Below are positions 20,908 through 31,883 of a stretch of DNA of 64,000 nucleotides, one piece after another. The notes beneath the pieces were generated by a model, which was not told the origin of the DNA, searched no databases, and saw only the letters and a program-made list of their open reading frames with translations. Every line of letters begins with the position of its first letter. Position 1 is the first letter of the stretch. The stretch covers positions 2,889,305 through 2,953,304 of the forward strand of contig JAJEKV010000062.1 of NCBI GenBank assembly GCA_021234155.1. Reading direction: 5' to 3'. The translations under genes and the position numbers were made by a program. Origin of the DNA: Isoetes taiwanensis (Eukaryota; Streptophyta; Lycopodiopsida; Isoetales; Isoetaceae).

Positions 20908-23900
20908 CTACTCAAACTCACTATCAGAATCAACTTGTATTGACTTTGATGGACTAGAGACTTTGAGCTTGTCTTTTTGTCTAGTATTAGCAGTATTCAT
21001 AGACAAAACTCCAGTTCCAGAACTGGCAAATCTAGGAGACGTTCTCCTTTGTATCTTGACATTCTCTTTCTCGTCTTCTTTCTTAGCAAGTTTTGATCGT
21101 TTGTTTGAAGACCCATTTTGCTTGGCATCCATGTCCCTGTTGCGTTTCTTTTTGGAACTCTCATCATATTCTTCCTTGGATATTTGAGAAAGCCCTTCTG
21201 AGCCATAATTTTTACCAGAATCTTTCCCAGACTTGCCTTTGGTTTGATTATTCTTCGACACAGGAACTGCTTCTTCACATAATCTTCCCGAGACCTTGTC
21301 TTGTTTGCTTTCGCTTTTATCTTTACCCTGGGCCTGCTTGGAACTCCCATCATATTTTTCCTTCGATATTTGACAAAGCCCTTCTGAATCATAATTTTTA
21401 CCAGAATCTTTCCCAGACTTAACTTTGGTTTGACTATTCTTCGACACAGGAACTGCTTCTTTACATAATGTTCCCGAGTCCTTGTCTTGTTTGCTTTCTT
21501 TACCCTGGGCCTGCTCCTCCTTATTGCTACCAGACCCAATTTTAACTTCAGATTCAGATTCTATATCTTGCTTTTTCTCTTTTTTTTCTTCACATTTCTC
21601 AGGTGCTTTTTCGCATATATTTATCTTCTCTGCCTTCTTAGTGACCTCTAAAAGTTCTTCAGGCCGGGATTCAGTTGGTGATTCGTCATCACCTTCCTCT
21701 GCTGCGTCCCTCTTCAAGGATTGAATAACATTTTCCATTTGCCTGTTAACCTAACCAGAAAATCAAAACAGAAAGTTAATCACATCAACATCTACCAGAA
21801 TTCCGTATTTGAAAGATTGTTATTACTTGTGGATTGACAAGGAATTCTGTAATATCCCCTTGACATGTTGGGCACTTTTTAACGACTTTCTGAACACGCA
21901 AAGTCCTTCCTCCAACTCCTGTGCGTTCACGGACATCCGACTGCCCCGAAAATACCTTCTCTAGGCACGTTTTGCAGAAATTGTGTCCACACGGTGTAGA
22001 CAAAGGTTGTTCTAAGATCTTTCTGCAACTCTCACAGCCAAATTCTATAAAGGCGAGAGCAGGTATTAGGAAAAATGCATATTAATGGTCCAGTCAAGCA
22101 TCTAGCTAAAACTTTTCACTTAGGCTAATTAACAAAACAACATAAGCTCAACAAAGGAAGATACCCCTCAAGAGCTTCTGCCGCATGGTAAGTTGCTTTC
22201 TATACTTCCCATCTTCAGTTTTGCGTGTGGATGGTGGCGGTCTAGTCCATCCCCAATGTCCATCCTTTCAAAACAATGCAAGTAAATCTCAGAACGAGAA
22301 AAATGCAAATAGCCAAACCAGCATAATCAAGCTCAATCAACCTTCCAATCCCAGGAAGGGGCTGATTTCCTCTCAGTTAAGTCAGAAGCAAATTTGAGCT
22401 CCTTGATCTCTGGAAGAGGTCTTGGGCGATCTCCATGTTCATCACTATATGACAATATGCAAGAATTTACTAGATTGTTTCTATCAGAAAAGAACGCTTA
22501 AGGATTCCATTTTCTTTCACGTCTGATGCAAAAACTTAAGTCAAATGCAATAAAATGTTTCTTCTTCATTTACCAGTCTTTAAAGACTTGATTAAACCAT
22601 TTCTATAAACACTAATGCAAACTACTTGATTAAACTCATATTAGCTAGCTAGGTACCTACCTCGTCCAGGGTGCTGGTTCATTGTCGCATCGGACAAACA
22701 GATACCGACAAACTTTAAAGCCCTAGCAGGAAGAAGCAAGACATGCATTAAAATCTAATATTGAAGAAAATGTTAGAAATTTTCAAAATGAGCATATATA
22801 TAAATCAATACCTGGATCCCTTTCTTCCGCCAGCACATTTCGATTCTGTATATTCCATCATATCGAACCCCAGCATCTGGTGCATATGATGACCGCTTCT
22901 CCTTGTGAGACCTAACCACAAGGACAAACATAAGGAAAAATAGACTTGCTTTTTTAGATTCAAGTAACTAAATGAATTTGGGTACCGGACAACTCGAACA
23001 GGGTATCCTTTCTTGCAGCTAATACGCAGAGCCTCATTCAGCTTCTCAAAAGTTTGATCAAAGGACTGCTCTTTGTTGGTCCTTTTATTGCCACTGAGAT
23101 CCCTTCCACCGCTGCAGCATAAGATAGAGAAAAAAGTTATGTTGATCTGACCTAGTAGAATATGAAATGAAAACAGAGTACCTTCCAGTGTAGAGAAACC
23201 ACTCTCCATGATCTTCATCATCTTCATATCCACCAGAAAGGCAGACAGACTGGGCTCCATGATCAGACTGCCCTGCTATTCCAGCAACGTGAGGAAGATG
23301 AGTACCCCATTGTCTGCATTCCATCCTATCCTCCCAGCTCTCCCCCACTAGAACACCCTGGCCACGATCAGGATCATTTTCTGCAGTTATTGGGCCAAAA
23401 TGATCCGGTGGAGTAGTAACAAAAATTTTGCCGCTGCATGCATTTGCCTTGCCAGCGCGTACCGCCCTTTCTGTGACGAATGCTTTGTCCGGCCTGTTCT
23501 CGTTCTGAATATAATGGAACGGCTTGGGTGTAGACGAATTCTCTGCTGATGTAGCAACTGTCTTTGCCATCCTAATTGCAAAGACTAGTGCAGCATTGAT
23601 CCTAGGCTGGCTTGCAAATTTTGCAGGTATCGCTGACCTGCATTTGCCACAGTTCTTTTTTCCTTGTCCAATCCATTTCTCAAAACATTTCAAGCAGAAA
23701 TTGTGCCCACATGGTGCCTACAGAGTATATAAATTTCACATAATGAGTAAAAAATTAACATGAAGATCAATGTTAAAGAGAATAAAGGCCTCTTACCGTA
23801 ACAGGGCGCTCTGCTAGTTGCATGCAGAAGATACAATTTAAATTTTCATCAAAAATCTTCATCATTTGACTCTTAACTTCGCCTTGAAAATTTACAGAGG

Positions 23901-24255
23901 GAGGCTTTGAATCTTGAGGCTTCTTGTTCTTACTTGTCGAGGTCCCATTTGCGCTCATCAACTGCTGTCTGCGTTTCGCCTTTTCTGCCTCAGACAAACT
24001 TGGATCTTCCTGTATTGCTCTGATCCTCGAAACTAAGTCATCCCCTGTCTTACCCTGTATTAAAACACCACCATCGCCAGAAAGGGAGCAATCTGGGCAT
24101 GACCAGTCCCCTTCTGGAACGGTATGAAGAGGGGGACGAAGACATTGCATATGCCATGGACTAGTGCAACTACTGCAGAGAAGAACGTCAGAATCTGGAG
24201 GTATGATCTTACATACCATACAAACCCCTTCCGGATCACAGGGCAAATCCGCCAT
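20908..24255 (-). CDS. ORTHRUS/VIM-type SRA-RING methyl-DNA reader (UHRF1-like)
   Basis: Nine exons on the minus strand: 24255-23797, 23717-23182, 23111-22986, 22911-22812, 22722-22661, 22444-22342, 22264-22165, 22044-21827, 21750-20908. All boundaries have GT donors and AG acceptors, and the total (2547 nt) gives 848 residues. Domain order is PHD finger (about 12-56; CX2C, CX2C, HX2C, CX2C), RING 1 (about 141-185), SRA/YDG domain (about 263-410, with the SGNKRTNK loop and YDGIYRIEMCWRKKG), and RING 2 (about 499-560). Proteins of this layout bind hemimethylated or methylated cytosine through SRA, ubiquitinate histones through the RINGs, and help maintain DNA methylation in the nucleus. Compared with Arabidopsis VIM1, which I recall as near 645 aa, it has a long Lys/Ser/Glu-rich tail (568-848) with an internal duplication. 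Start chosen as the first ATG before the PHD finger. Confidence 0.93.
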
Positions 24256-24715
24256 AGCCGACGGATTTCAAGCGCCTATGGATGAAACCGCGATAAAGCT
24301 GTAACCTAAAAACGATCGATCTGCAGCAGAGCCAAGAATTTGAATCTTAAATTCAAATGTGAAGGAGGGAAAGCAAACTAAATTTTAAATGGCCACGATC
24401 GGATCGTGAGATTTTGGAGCCCGGCCTAACCGTTGATTAAGCCCGCCCATTTGTGGCTTTTTAATTTGTTTCTCATGGATACCGGTATATTTTATTTTAT
24501 AATCGTATATACCTACTTATCAATATTTCCAATATATTTGAACAATTTTCTCCATACACACACACAAGAAATAGTGCATTTTCCTTCCTTAGGCCCTGAA
24601 AATTTTGCAACAATATTGAGAAGATTAGTATGGCCCTTACACAAGGATGACAGACATAAATTTAGAAATTGTCCTGCTTTGTCAAAAAGAGTTGTATGCA
24701 ATCTAAGAATGTGAA
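24256..24715. other. upstream region of the ORTHRUS/VIM gene
   Basis: Non-coding sequence directly upstream of the start codon at 24255 on the minus strand, presumably 5' UTR and promoter. I cannot place a TATA box or transcription start with confidence. Confidence 0.4.
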
Positions 24716-24751
24716 TAACTCATAAGGCATATGCATATACACTAACTTGTT

Positions 24752-24759
24752 TTTCGCGC
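24752..24759 (+). promoter_or_regulatory. E2F-type site 1 (TTTCGCGC)
   Basis: Perfect match to TTTSSCGC, about 0.5 kb upstream of the ORTHRUS/VIM start codon. Function is inferred from the motif only. Confidence 0.45.
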
Positions 24760-24807
24760 ATTTGTTGCCCGCCAAAATGCCCAAAAGTTCAATCAAAACT
24801 TGAATTG

Positions 24808-24815
24808 GCGCGAAA
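24808..24815 (-). promoter_or_regulatory. E2F-type site 2 (GCGCGAAA)
   Basis: Reverse complement of TTTCGCGC, within CTTGAATTGGCGCGAAAA. About 0.55 kb upstream of the start codon. Confidence 0.45.
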
Positions 24816-25066
24816 ATGGTATGTCATTGTGTCAGCTACAACTTCTCTGTTCATTCAAGTTGCTAATCACTAGATACAAATGAAAGGTAATACAGTGCCC
24901 TTCCACACAGAATGAGAAAGACAAGAAAAAAAAAGGGAAAAAAGAGAATTGGCCAGGCAAAGGTGTCTAATAACTCTTATTTATTCTAATTTTTGACATA
25001 ATTGACTTGACTCGTCATGTGCACCATTTGTTCCCTGCCAAAACGTTCATGTCAAAACTTGAATGG

Positions 25067-25074
25067 GCGCGAAA
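25067..25074 (-). promoter_or_regulatory. E2F-type site 3 (GCGCGAAA)
   Basis: Within CTTGAATGGGCGCGAAAACA, the same local repeat unit as site 4. About 0.8 kb upstream of the start codon. Confidence 0.35.
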
Positions 25075-25501
25075 ACAATACATCACTATGTCAATGGTTC
25101 TTAACCAAACCACGTGCCATTGCTCCTGAGGTCTAAGCATCAACAAAGTATTATAAATGCTCGTGTCTAGTTCTTGTTGCTTCTTGCATTGTAGGTGTTG
25201 CTCAAATGAATTATAGAACTCTATGTTCATTGTTGACAATAAAGGGCTGCCAAATTAGCCCAAATAATTAGACAATTGTGCTCACTTAGCATTAGAAAAT
25301 TCACAAAAGACAAGTGTATCATCTTGCTTGAGGATGCTATAATCATCGCAATACATAAAACAATTAAAGGATATTACGTTTTAACAATTTTTCATGAAAA
25401 GACTACAAATTTTCATTTTAATTCAAAAGTAGATAAAACTAAATTAGATCACCATATGCACCATGTTGCCGGCCAAAATCTTCATGTCAAGACTTGAATG
25501 G

Positions 25502-25509
25502 GCGCGAAA
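25502..25509 (-). promoter_or_regulatory. E2F-type site 4 (GCGCGAAA)
   Basis: Within CTTGAATGGGCGCGAAAACA. About 1.25 kb upstream of the start codon. Confidence 0.3.
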
Positions 25510-25645
25510 ACAATAACATCACCGTGTCAAAAGTTTTGAACCAAACAATGTGAGATTGTTTCTAAAGTCTATACCATCAACCATGACAAAAGTTCTGAAC
25601 CAAACCACCTGACATTGTTTCTAAAGTCTATACCATCCACTGATT

Positions 25646-28440
25646 ATTCCCAATGCTAAAGTTCTTATCACTCATTCCACTATGGGTACTTATCATAAGA
25701 AACTTTATTATTAATGAAACGGAAAATGTATCATCTTGCCTCCATATCTTAGAATCATCTCTTGCATGTATTGAGTTAAAGATGTTTTGTTCTATCGTTT
25801 TTTTCCCTGGTTAATGATGATAAGATTACAACTTTTCACTTCACGCCAATAATAGATCGTGGACATCATACATTTAGATGGCAAGACAAAGTTTCTTAAC
25901 TAAGATGGCAAAAAATGTTGAAAATATCATGTTGATCCTCTTAGATTGACCATGGATATCTTTTCATAAGGTCACTCTGAAAATGATAAACGTGAAGTTG
26001 ATAGTCCTATCACTTACAAATTGCATGAGAAATCCAAAGGTAGAAACACTTGTTGTCCATATAAACTGCAACTACATCTTGCCCGGCAGCATCACCCTTC
26101 AAGGGTAAACCTTAGCATATTTGGCCATATATCTACTATCACCAAAATCTAAAGTACTGAATGTGTCTATACTAATGCACTCCTATTATTGATTTGATAT
26201 ATGGAGATGTTGCAATAATCCCAAAGTCTTTTCATGGTCAGTCGTCATAGCTTGAAACTAGATAATGTAAAGCAAATTATTTGACTTGACCTTCCAATAG
26301 CATTGATGTTTGCCCATGCCCAGTTTGCAGGGTGCCACGCTGCTCATGCAGCAATCGTCTCTTGACAAGAGCTTTTGAAAAAAATCATGTCTCTAACTGC
26401 TAAAACATTTAAATGTTTTACCCTAGATAATGCATCAACCTACAAGATTATTCTTTTCAAATGTATACTCAAGTTAAATGAAACTCATGGATAAACTCAA
26501 GTCACCTACTATACATTGGAATAATCTTCACTTGAATTTTCAAAAACCTTAATAGTTTAAGGTCCGTATATACTACAAGCTTCTGTAGTTCGTGATTTGT
26601 ATTTTATTTGGGGTCCCGAGTTTCACCTCTATATCGAAGACATATGGCATGTGTGTTTATGTGGGTCTGGAAAAACCCTTTTGTATACAGCTTGCCATCC
26701 ATGGAAATCCCTTTGTATATAGTCTGGTGTTCCCAAAGCCAGAATACCCTATTCCATACTTTTACACCTAGTTTGGTCCTAACTCGGTCTGCCCTTAACC
26801 ATCATTTTATGTTGTATATATAGATTATTCATCTATTCTACATTTACCTTATTGCAAAATGAGAAATTATAATTGAAATGTATCAACCAAGTTACTAGGA
26901 ATGTTTCAGGCTCTACAAGTTTTGTCAATTATATTGATTGACAAGTTGAACTTGATTTTGCCTTTAAGAGCAAAGGGTTATGCAAATTTCATTTGGGATT
27001 TCGTTGTGACTGTAGAGCTTGTTGAGAACTATAGGCATATGTTCCATAGGAACACTATTTTCACAAGATATTTTTAGGATTTATTTTGCAAGTGCAACTT
27101 TTTCTCTTCATGATTTACCAAAATGACCAAGATAGATCAAGTTAAAAGGCCCTAAGTAATCTACAATTAATTCCAAACATATCGTAGCTCTTAAAGTCAT
27201 ATCCTGGACTTTCTTTAGGTTACTGATACAATTTAGAACAAGTAAAACAGACAATATTTATTCCAAGGATATTCAAGCAACTACGATTGAAATTGTCAAT
27301 GCAAAACTCAACCTTTACGTTTAATTTCTTAATGGTTAACAAAAAGTACCATTCATTTGGAATTGACTCATCAATGTTCATGTGTTGACTGAAGATATTT
27401 GGGACTTTCAATGCTCTACTTCACTTTGATATCTGCTTCCGATAGCCCAAGCGATGTCAACAATCTCAATCATGCATACTCCAATTATTACAGTGTCGTT
27501 TCTGTGCTTCCTATTGTATTTAATCAAATCATCGTCCAAGTAGCTGAGTTCACATATTTCCTTATTCAAAATCTTTCAATGAACGCTTATTATTTTGTCC
27601 AGATAATCTAATAAAAATAGCAATATGTTATTTTCACTATTGATTTTATATCCTTTTAAATGATACACCTTGGTTTGCAACCTCAGATATTTCTCTCGTT
27701 TAATTTATATGTGCCAACTCAAGATCTATTCGCAACTTAGGTATGTGACCTTAGGTATTTCCTCTGATCAAACCATGTACTGCAACCCTTGACATGTAAT
27801 CACGGGTTTCCCTTAAGACTTTCTCTGAACAAACCATATACTGCAACCCTTGATATGTAATCACATATATGCTATAAACCTGCAACATGAACTGTAGGCC
27901 ATTTTCCAATTCCATTATAAAAAAAAATTAAAGCTTAAGTCATTTCTAAGTGTGTAATATCTTGCTCAAAATATTTCTTGCCTAAAGCCTAAAGAGATTG
28001 TCCATGTCCTAGTATTGTGCTGACATATTTATATGTAATTACTGAAATAGTTAAAGTGGCTTACCAACATATGAAGAAAGCCAAAAGATACAATTAGCAC
28101 AAAGGAAATTCTATCAGATTTCTGCAACTTAGACATATATTTTAGCGCTAAAAAGTAATGCCATAAATAAAGAGATGAATAAGGGCTAAAAGGTAAGTCC
28201 TTAAATAGCATCAACAATTGTCCTTCTTGTACTATCCATAATCAATCTTTGGAGGTTTTCATAAAAACACAATCTCTTTGGAAAAGGAGCTTATCAATGA
28301 CTAATTTAAGAGAAAAAAACAAAAAAATCAGTAGTTTCTGTGGGTCAGACCAGATACTCTGCTTAAAATTTTCAGCAATATGACCATTCCTATACCTTTT
28401 GCTTTTATTTGTCACTTAATAAAATAAAAAACAAATAAAA
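25646..28440. other. long AT-rich intergenic stretch, no gene seen
   Basis: Short open frames with no recognisable domain on either strand. A small direct duplication (AAACCAT(G/A)TACTGCAACCC ... GTAATCAC) occurs at about 27770-27804 and 27832-27866. Some blocks (for example 26940-27060) have a protein-like look but carry stops, and may be old element remains. Confidence 0.5.
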
Positions 28441-28569
28441 ACCTTAGAACATGTTCTGTATGTCCAACAGCACTGCTTGTCTCGTTGATGAGACAATTTG
28501 TATGCTTCCGTGTGTGATTGGATGCAGCCATATTCTAATGAGAATGGGTGTACTTTGACTTTTCCGGGC

Positions 28570-28593
28570 CTTTCTCGACTCGCTAGTCGAGAA
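28570..28593. repeat. perfect 10-bp inverted repeat with 4-bp loop
   Basis: TTTCTCGACT, loop CGCT, AGTCGAGAAA. It lies in a segment with two related copies of CACTGCTTG...GTGATTGGATGCAG (about 28469-28530 and 28595-28625). Confidence 0.8.
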
Positions 28594-28725
28594 AAGCACT
28601 GCTTGCCACGTGATTGGATGCAGTTATATGGAATGAATGTTCTCCATTGTATTTTGAATTCACCATTCTTTTCTTCATTTTGACTAATGGCACCGTAATT
28701 GTTAATCATATACTCTCCTTGCTCC

Positions 28726-29220
28726 AGGTGGTTCAGGCACAGATCCCGCACCAGCACAGATCCCGTTAGGCATCACAGAGACCGCTCCAGGCGGCACAGA
28801 TCCCGCTCAAGGCGGCAGAGATACCGTTCTGGCATAGATCCCGCTCACGCTACACTCTTACCCGGCCTTTGGGATAAGGTTGCTCGTGAATGCAGACAGT
28901 ATGCACACGCTCGGGATAAAGAAGAGGGGAAAAATTTTGAGACAGTCCAGAAAGCTCAAAGCATCTTGCAAGTATTGCATAACATCCACGGAGGTTGGGG
29001 AAGGAGCATATTCGATGAAAAGCTGCGGAGGAGAGTGGAGAAGTCGGGTGGACAGGTCAGCCAGTGGCTCCCGAGGCACCTCCTCATGAGGCATTCCACA
29101 CTCTTCAGGTTGCCCCCAAGGCTTACAGACGGCATGAAGAAGCCCCGCAAGTTAATCCCCTAAGGTGGACCACCTACCACGATGATGTAACTGTAGTGAC
29201 AGCAAGACCGCCATAGTCTC
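28726..29220 (+). other. unrecognised coding-like segment
   Basis: The start is a short imperfect repeat of CACAGATCCCG units (28737-28850), which reads in one frame as TDPAPAQIPLG and GTDPAQGG and in another as an Arg/Ser-rich run. Downstream a different frame (about 29020-29218) reads VAPEAPPHEAFHTLQVAPKA and ends VTVVTARPP before a stop, followed by AATAAA at about 29264. Together they might be a decayed last exon. I do not recognise the protein. Confidence 0.25.
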
Positions 29221-29479
29221 TGCGTCCGATGTAAAATACATTGTACCTATTTAATTTATTAATAAAAATTCTTTTTCAACTAGAACTTTGGTTTCAATCT
29301 GTAATGAATTTCCTTTGTTTGAGTTGTATTGTTCTTGTTCTTGACTCGCTATCCGAGAAAATTGGGAGAAAGCTCGAACCCACACTAAGAGATAAATATT
29401 CGAATTATGGACAGTTTTCGAATCGGAGTTCTCTTTTTTGTGTAAAATAACAGGGTTCCGAAAAAAAGTGGGAATGGAA

Positions 29480-30075
29480 TGAGACCCACTTTAATTAAAT
29501 ACGACTTACAAGGCTTTTACGGGAGAAAGGGCCAAAGAAAGCTTGTGCTATTGCAGGCTTGTGCCAAAGAAAGCTTGGGTCCAAAAAGAGAGCTGGCGCT
29601 AAAACTGGCATCTCTATCCCTACAATGATGGTTCTCTTCTATATAAGAAGAGAACCATAGCATTCTAGGGAAAGGTCCTTATGCACAAATATCATCATCC
29701 GACACAAAGAGGAACCTCCCTCAAACCCCATCATAGATTGAGACCACAAGAGACTGTAAGACGCAACTCGATGCCAAGAAAAAATGTAACAATTATGAGA
29801 TGAGGCAGGATGCCAATGCAAATAGAGGGAAAGGGACCCAAGAAACCCCAGGACAACTTGACTGCATAAGGCAAAGAAGGCACAAAAGCCAAAGACAAAA
29901 CAACAACTATGGCCACCACCAAGCCAACTTAAGTAGAATACATTCATATTAACAGAAAAACCATCGCATGATAAGACAAGAAAAATAAAGCTAAAAGACT
30001 GAGCCAGCATAAATCCAACCTATCTTAGAACTGGGTACATGGTTATAGCACATGTATAGACGCACTACTGGAGAA
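29480..30075. other. no convincing gene
   Basis: A minus-strand frame (30010-29639) is rich in hydrophobic residues and cysteine, but it has no recognisable domain and no start context. I would not annotate it as a gene. Confidence 0.4.
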
Positions 30076-30110
30076 TAGATAGATAGATAGATAGATAGTA
30101 TTTTAACGTC
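30076..30110 (-). mobile_element. LINE-like 3' end with (CTAT)n tail
   Basis: On the minus strand, GGCGTGACGTTAAAATA is followed by a (CTAT)n run (plus-strand TAGA repeats, about 30076-30096). The GACGTTAAAATA end is shared with the minus-strand LINE ending at 11084, whose tail is (CTTC)n. No coding part is recognised upstream. Confidence 0.5.
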
Positions 30111-31400
30111 ACGCCACTAGGCAATACTCAAGGAACAAAGAAATCCACAAGGACCTAGAGCATGCATCCACGGAATACAATTTCAAGGAAAAGAAATATA
30201 TAAACAAATATGAGCTCAATTTAGGGCATTCGATAGCAAAAAAGCTTGAACTTGTTCGTGGTCAAGGCACCCTATGTGCTGGCCTCCGGACCGAGACTAA
30301 GATGTCAAACAACAAAGAAATCTTATAAATATAAAAACTTATGAAAATGAAGCCTGATGTGGTTGAGTCGACAATATAAGCACCAAATACTATGTAAAAC
30401 ATACTTGCCTAATCCAAGATGAATGAAAAGCCATATCTCGTTCTTCAATAAACATCGAACCTATTAATGCCTGGGCCTTAAGCAACCTCGTGTTGAAGGG
30501 ACACGCCAGAGCCGGAACAACCATATCAGTGGAAAATAACCAAGCAAACCATTAAGAAAACCATGCAACATGTCAAAATTGAATGGGATATCGGCATCCA
30601 AAAAACCTTAAAACCAACAACCCTCATGAGAACACCTCAAACCAAGCCTGTCTCAAAGTGAAACACATGCAAACCAAATTGCTTCCCACACCAAAAAAGC
30701 CTAACCTTTATGACCTAACAACTCGACAAGATTCATGAAATCATGTCCAAACACACCAACCTATGGAACAAACTGGAAAAACAGAAAAACATGGTATAAG
30801 AACAAGGATCGGCTGCTCATAAAAAATACAAAAAAGCCTCTAGGCTATGCTGTACTGGACCCAAGAAGCATGACAACAGACCCTAGACTCAAAACGCCTC
30901 AAAACCCAACAAAGCCTTATAAAACCAAACCAAACAACACAATCCAAGGGATGCCTAAAGCATCTAAGCTATGCTTTTAATCTAGGAACATAAAACCCAA
31001 GACCTTAGAATCCAATCTTATCTACCTTAAAGGGCAAACTGAAGCAAGGACTCCTTTCCAACAAAACAAGATGGCATGTTTAAAACACGAAATTAAGGAC
31101 ACGCACCCCAACCTATGAAGATCCAGCAAAAACAAGGGATTGACGAAACAAGACCCCTGGCCAACATGCCAACCCTACGAGCATAAAACAAGAAGAGCAA
31201 CAAAAGAGCACCATGTTATAAAAGACCTATCTCTTAGCTACCAAGTACAAACAAGCCTAAGCAACATATCTTCACATAACCCACACAAGCACTAGGCATC
31301 TAAGGAATTGATGGTGTAAGACCCAAGACTAACTCTAGACTCCAAGCTCATTAGAAAAGCAGAACAGAGAAAGAATAGGGGAGGATGAATGGGTCGCGGG
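30111..31400. other. A/C-rich non-coding stretch
   Basis: The plus strand is rich in A and C (AAAACC, CAAACC runs). No frame beyond about 80 codons and no recognised domain. It may be the body of the non-coding element whose 3' end lies at 30076-30110. Confidence 0.4.
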
Positions 31401-31574
31401 GGGAAGAGGAAGAGGGTGCAGTTATTTCTGGCTGCACCCTCGAACCTCGATAAAGTTGCCATTATGACACCCTGTCACGTGTGGGCCATGCCATCCGTGA
31501 CCTGGGTGTCCGGATTGCTGACGTGGCCATGTCAGCGGTCGCTGACGTAGCGCCACGTGGGCACAATAATGCTT

Positions 31575-31875
31575 TCAATGGTTCCAATATTTTAATGGTT
31601 AATGGTTGTATGGTTATAATGGTTTTAATGGTTAATGGTTATAATGTTTTTAATGGTTAATGGTTTCAATTGTTAATGTTTATAATGTTTTTAATGGTTA
31701 ATGGTTCCAATGGTTAATGGTTGTAATGGTTATATGGTTATAATGTTTTAGTGTTTTTAATGGTTATATGGTTTTAATGTTTTTAATGGTTGTAATGTTT
31801 TTAATGGTTCTGTATGATTTAAATGGTTTTAGTGGTTTAAATGGATTTAATGGTTTTAATGGTTGTATATGGTTT
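31575..31875. repeat. degenerate ATGGTT minisatellite
   Basis: About 300 bp made almost wholly of variants of TTAATGGTT and TATAATGGTT. It ends directly before the first coding-like block of the DUF7869-type element. Confidence 0.9.
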
Positions 31876-31883
31876 TAATGTGT

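Larger units (their letters stand above)
24765..25645. repeat. three spaced copies of a GCGCGAAA-containing unit, third with internal tandem duplication
   Basis: Copies near 24765-24820, 25022-25140 and 25455-25570 share TTGTTGCC/TTGTTCCC, GCCAAAA, TTCATGTCAA and CTTGAATGGGCGCGAAAACA. In the third, a unit of about 55-60 bp (CAAAAGTT(T/C)TGAACCAAAC ... TAAAGTCTATACCATC) is repeated in tandem to 25640. Confidence 0.75.

Noticed and set aside
20963-21724. Plus-strand frames opposite the last exon of the ORTHRUS/VIM gene
   Set aside because: They mirror the Lys/Ser/Glu-rich tail and have no domain; the spliced minus-strand gene explains the sequence.
29639-30010. Hydrophobic minus-strand frame as a membrane protein
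   Set aside because: The composition follows from A/C-rich plus-strand sequence, and there is no recognisable domain or gene context.
31575-31875. ATGGTT repeats as telomeric or centromeric satellite
   Set aside because: The unit is not the plant telomere repeat TTTAGGG, and the array is short and degenerate.
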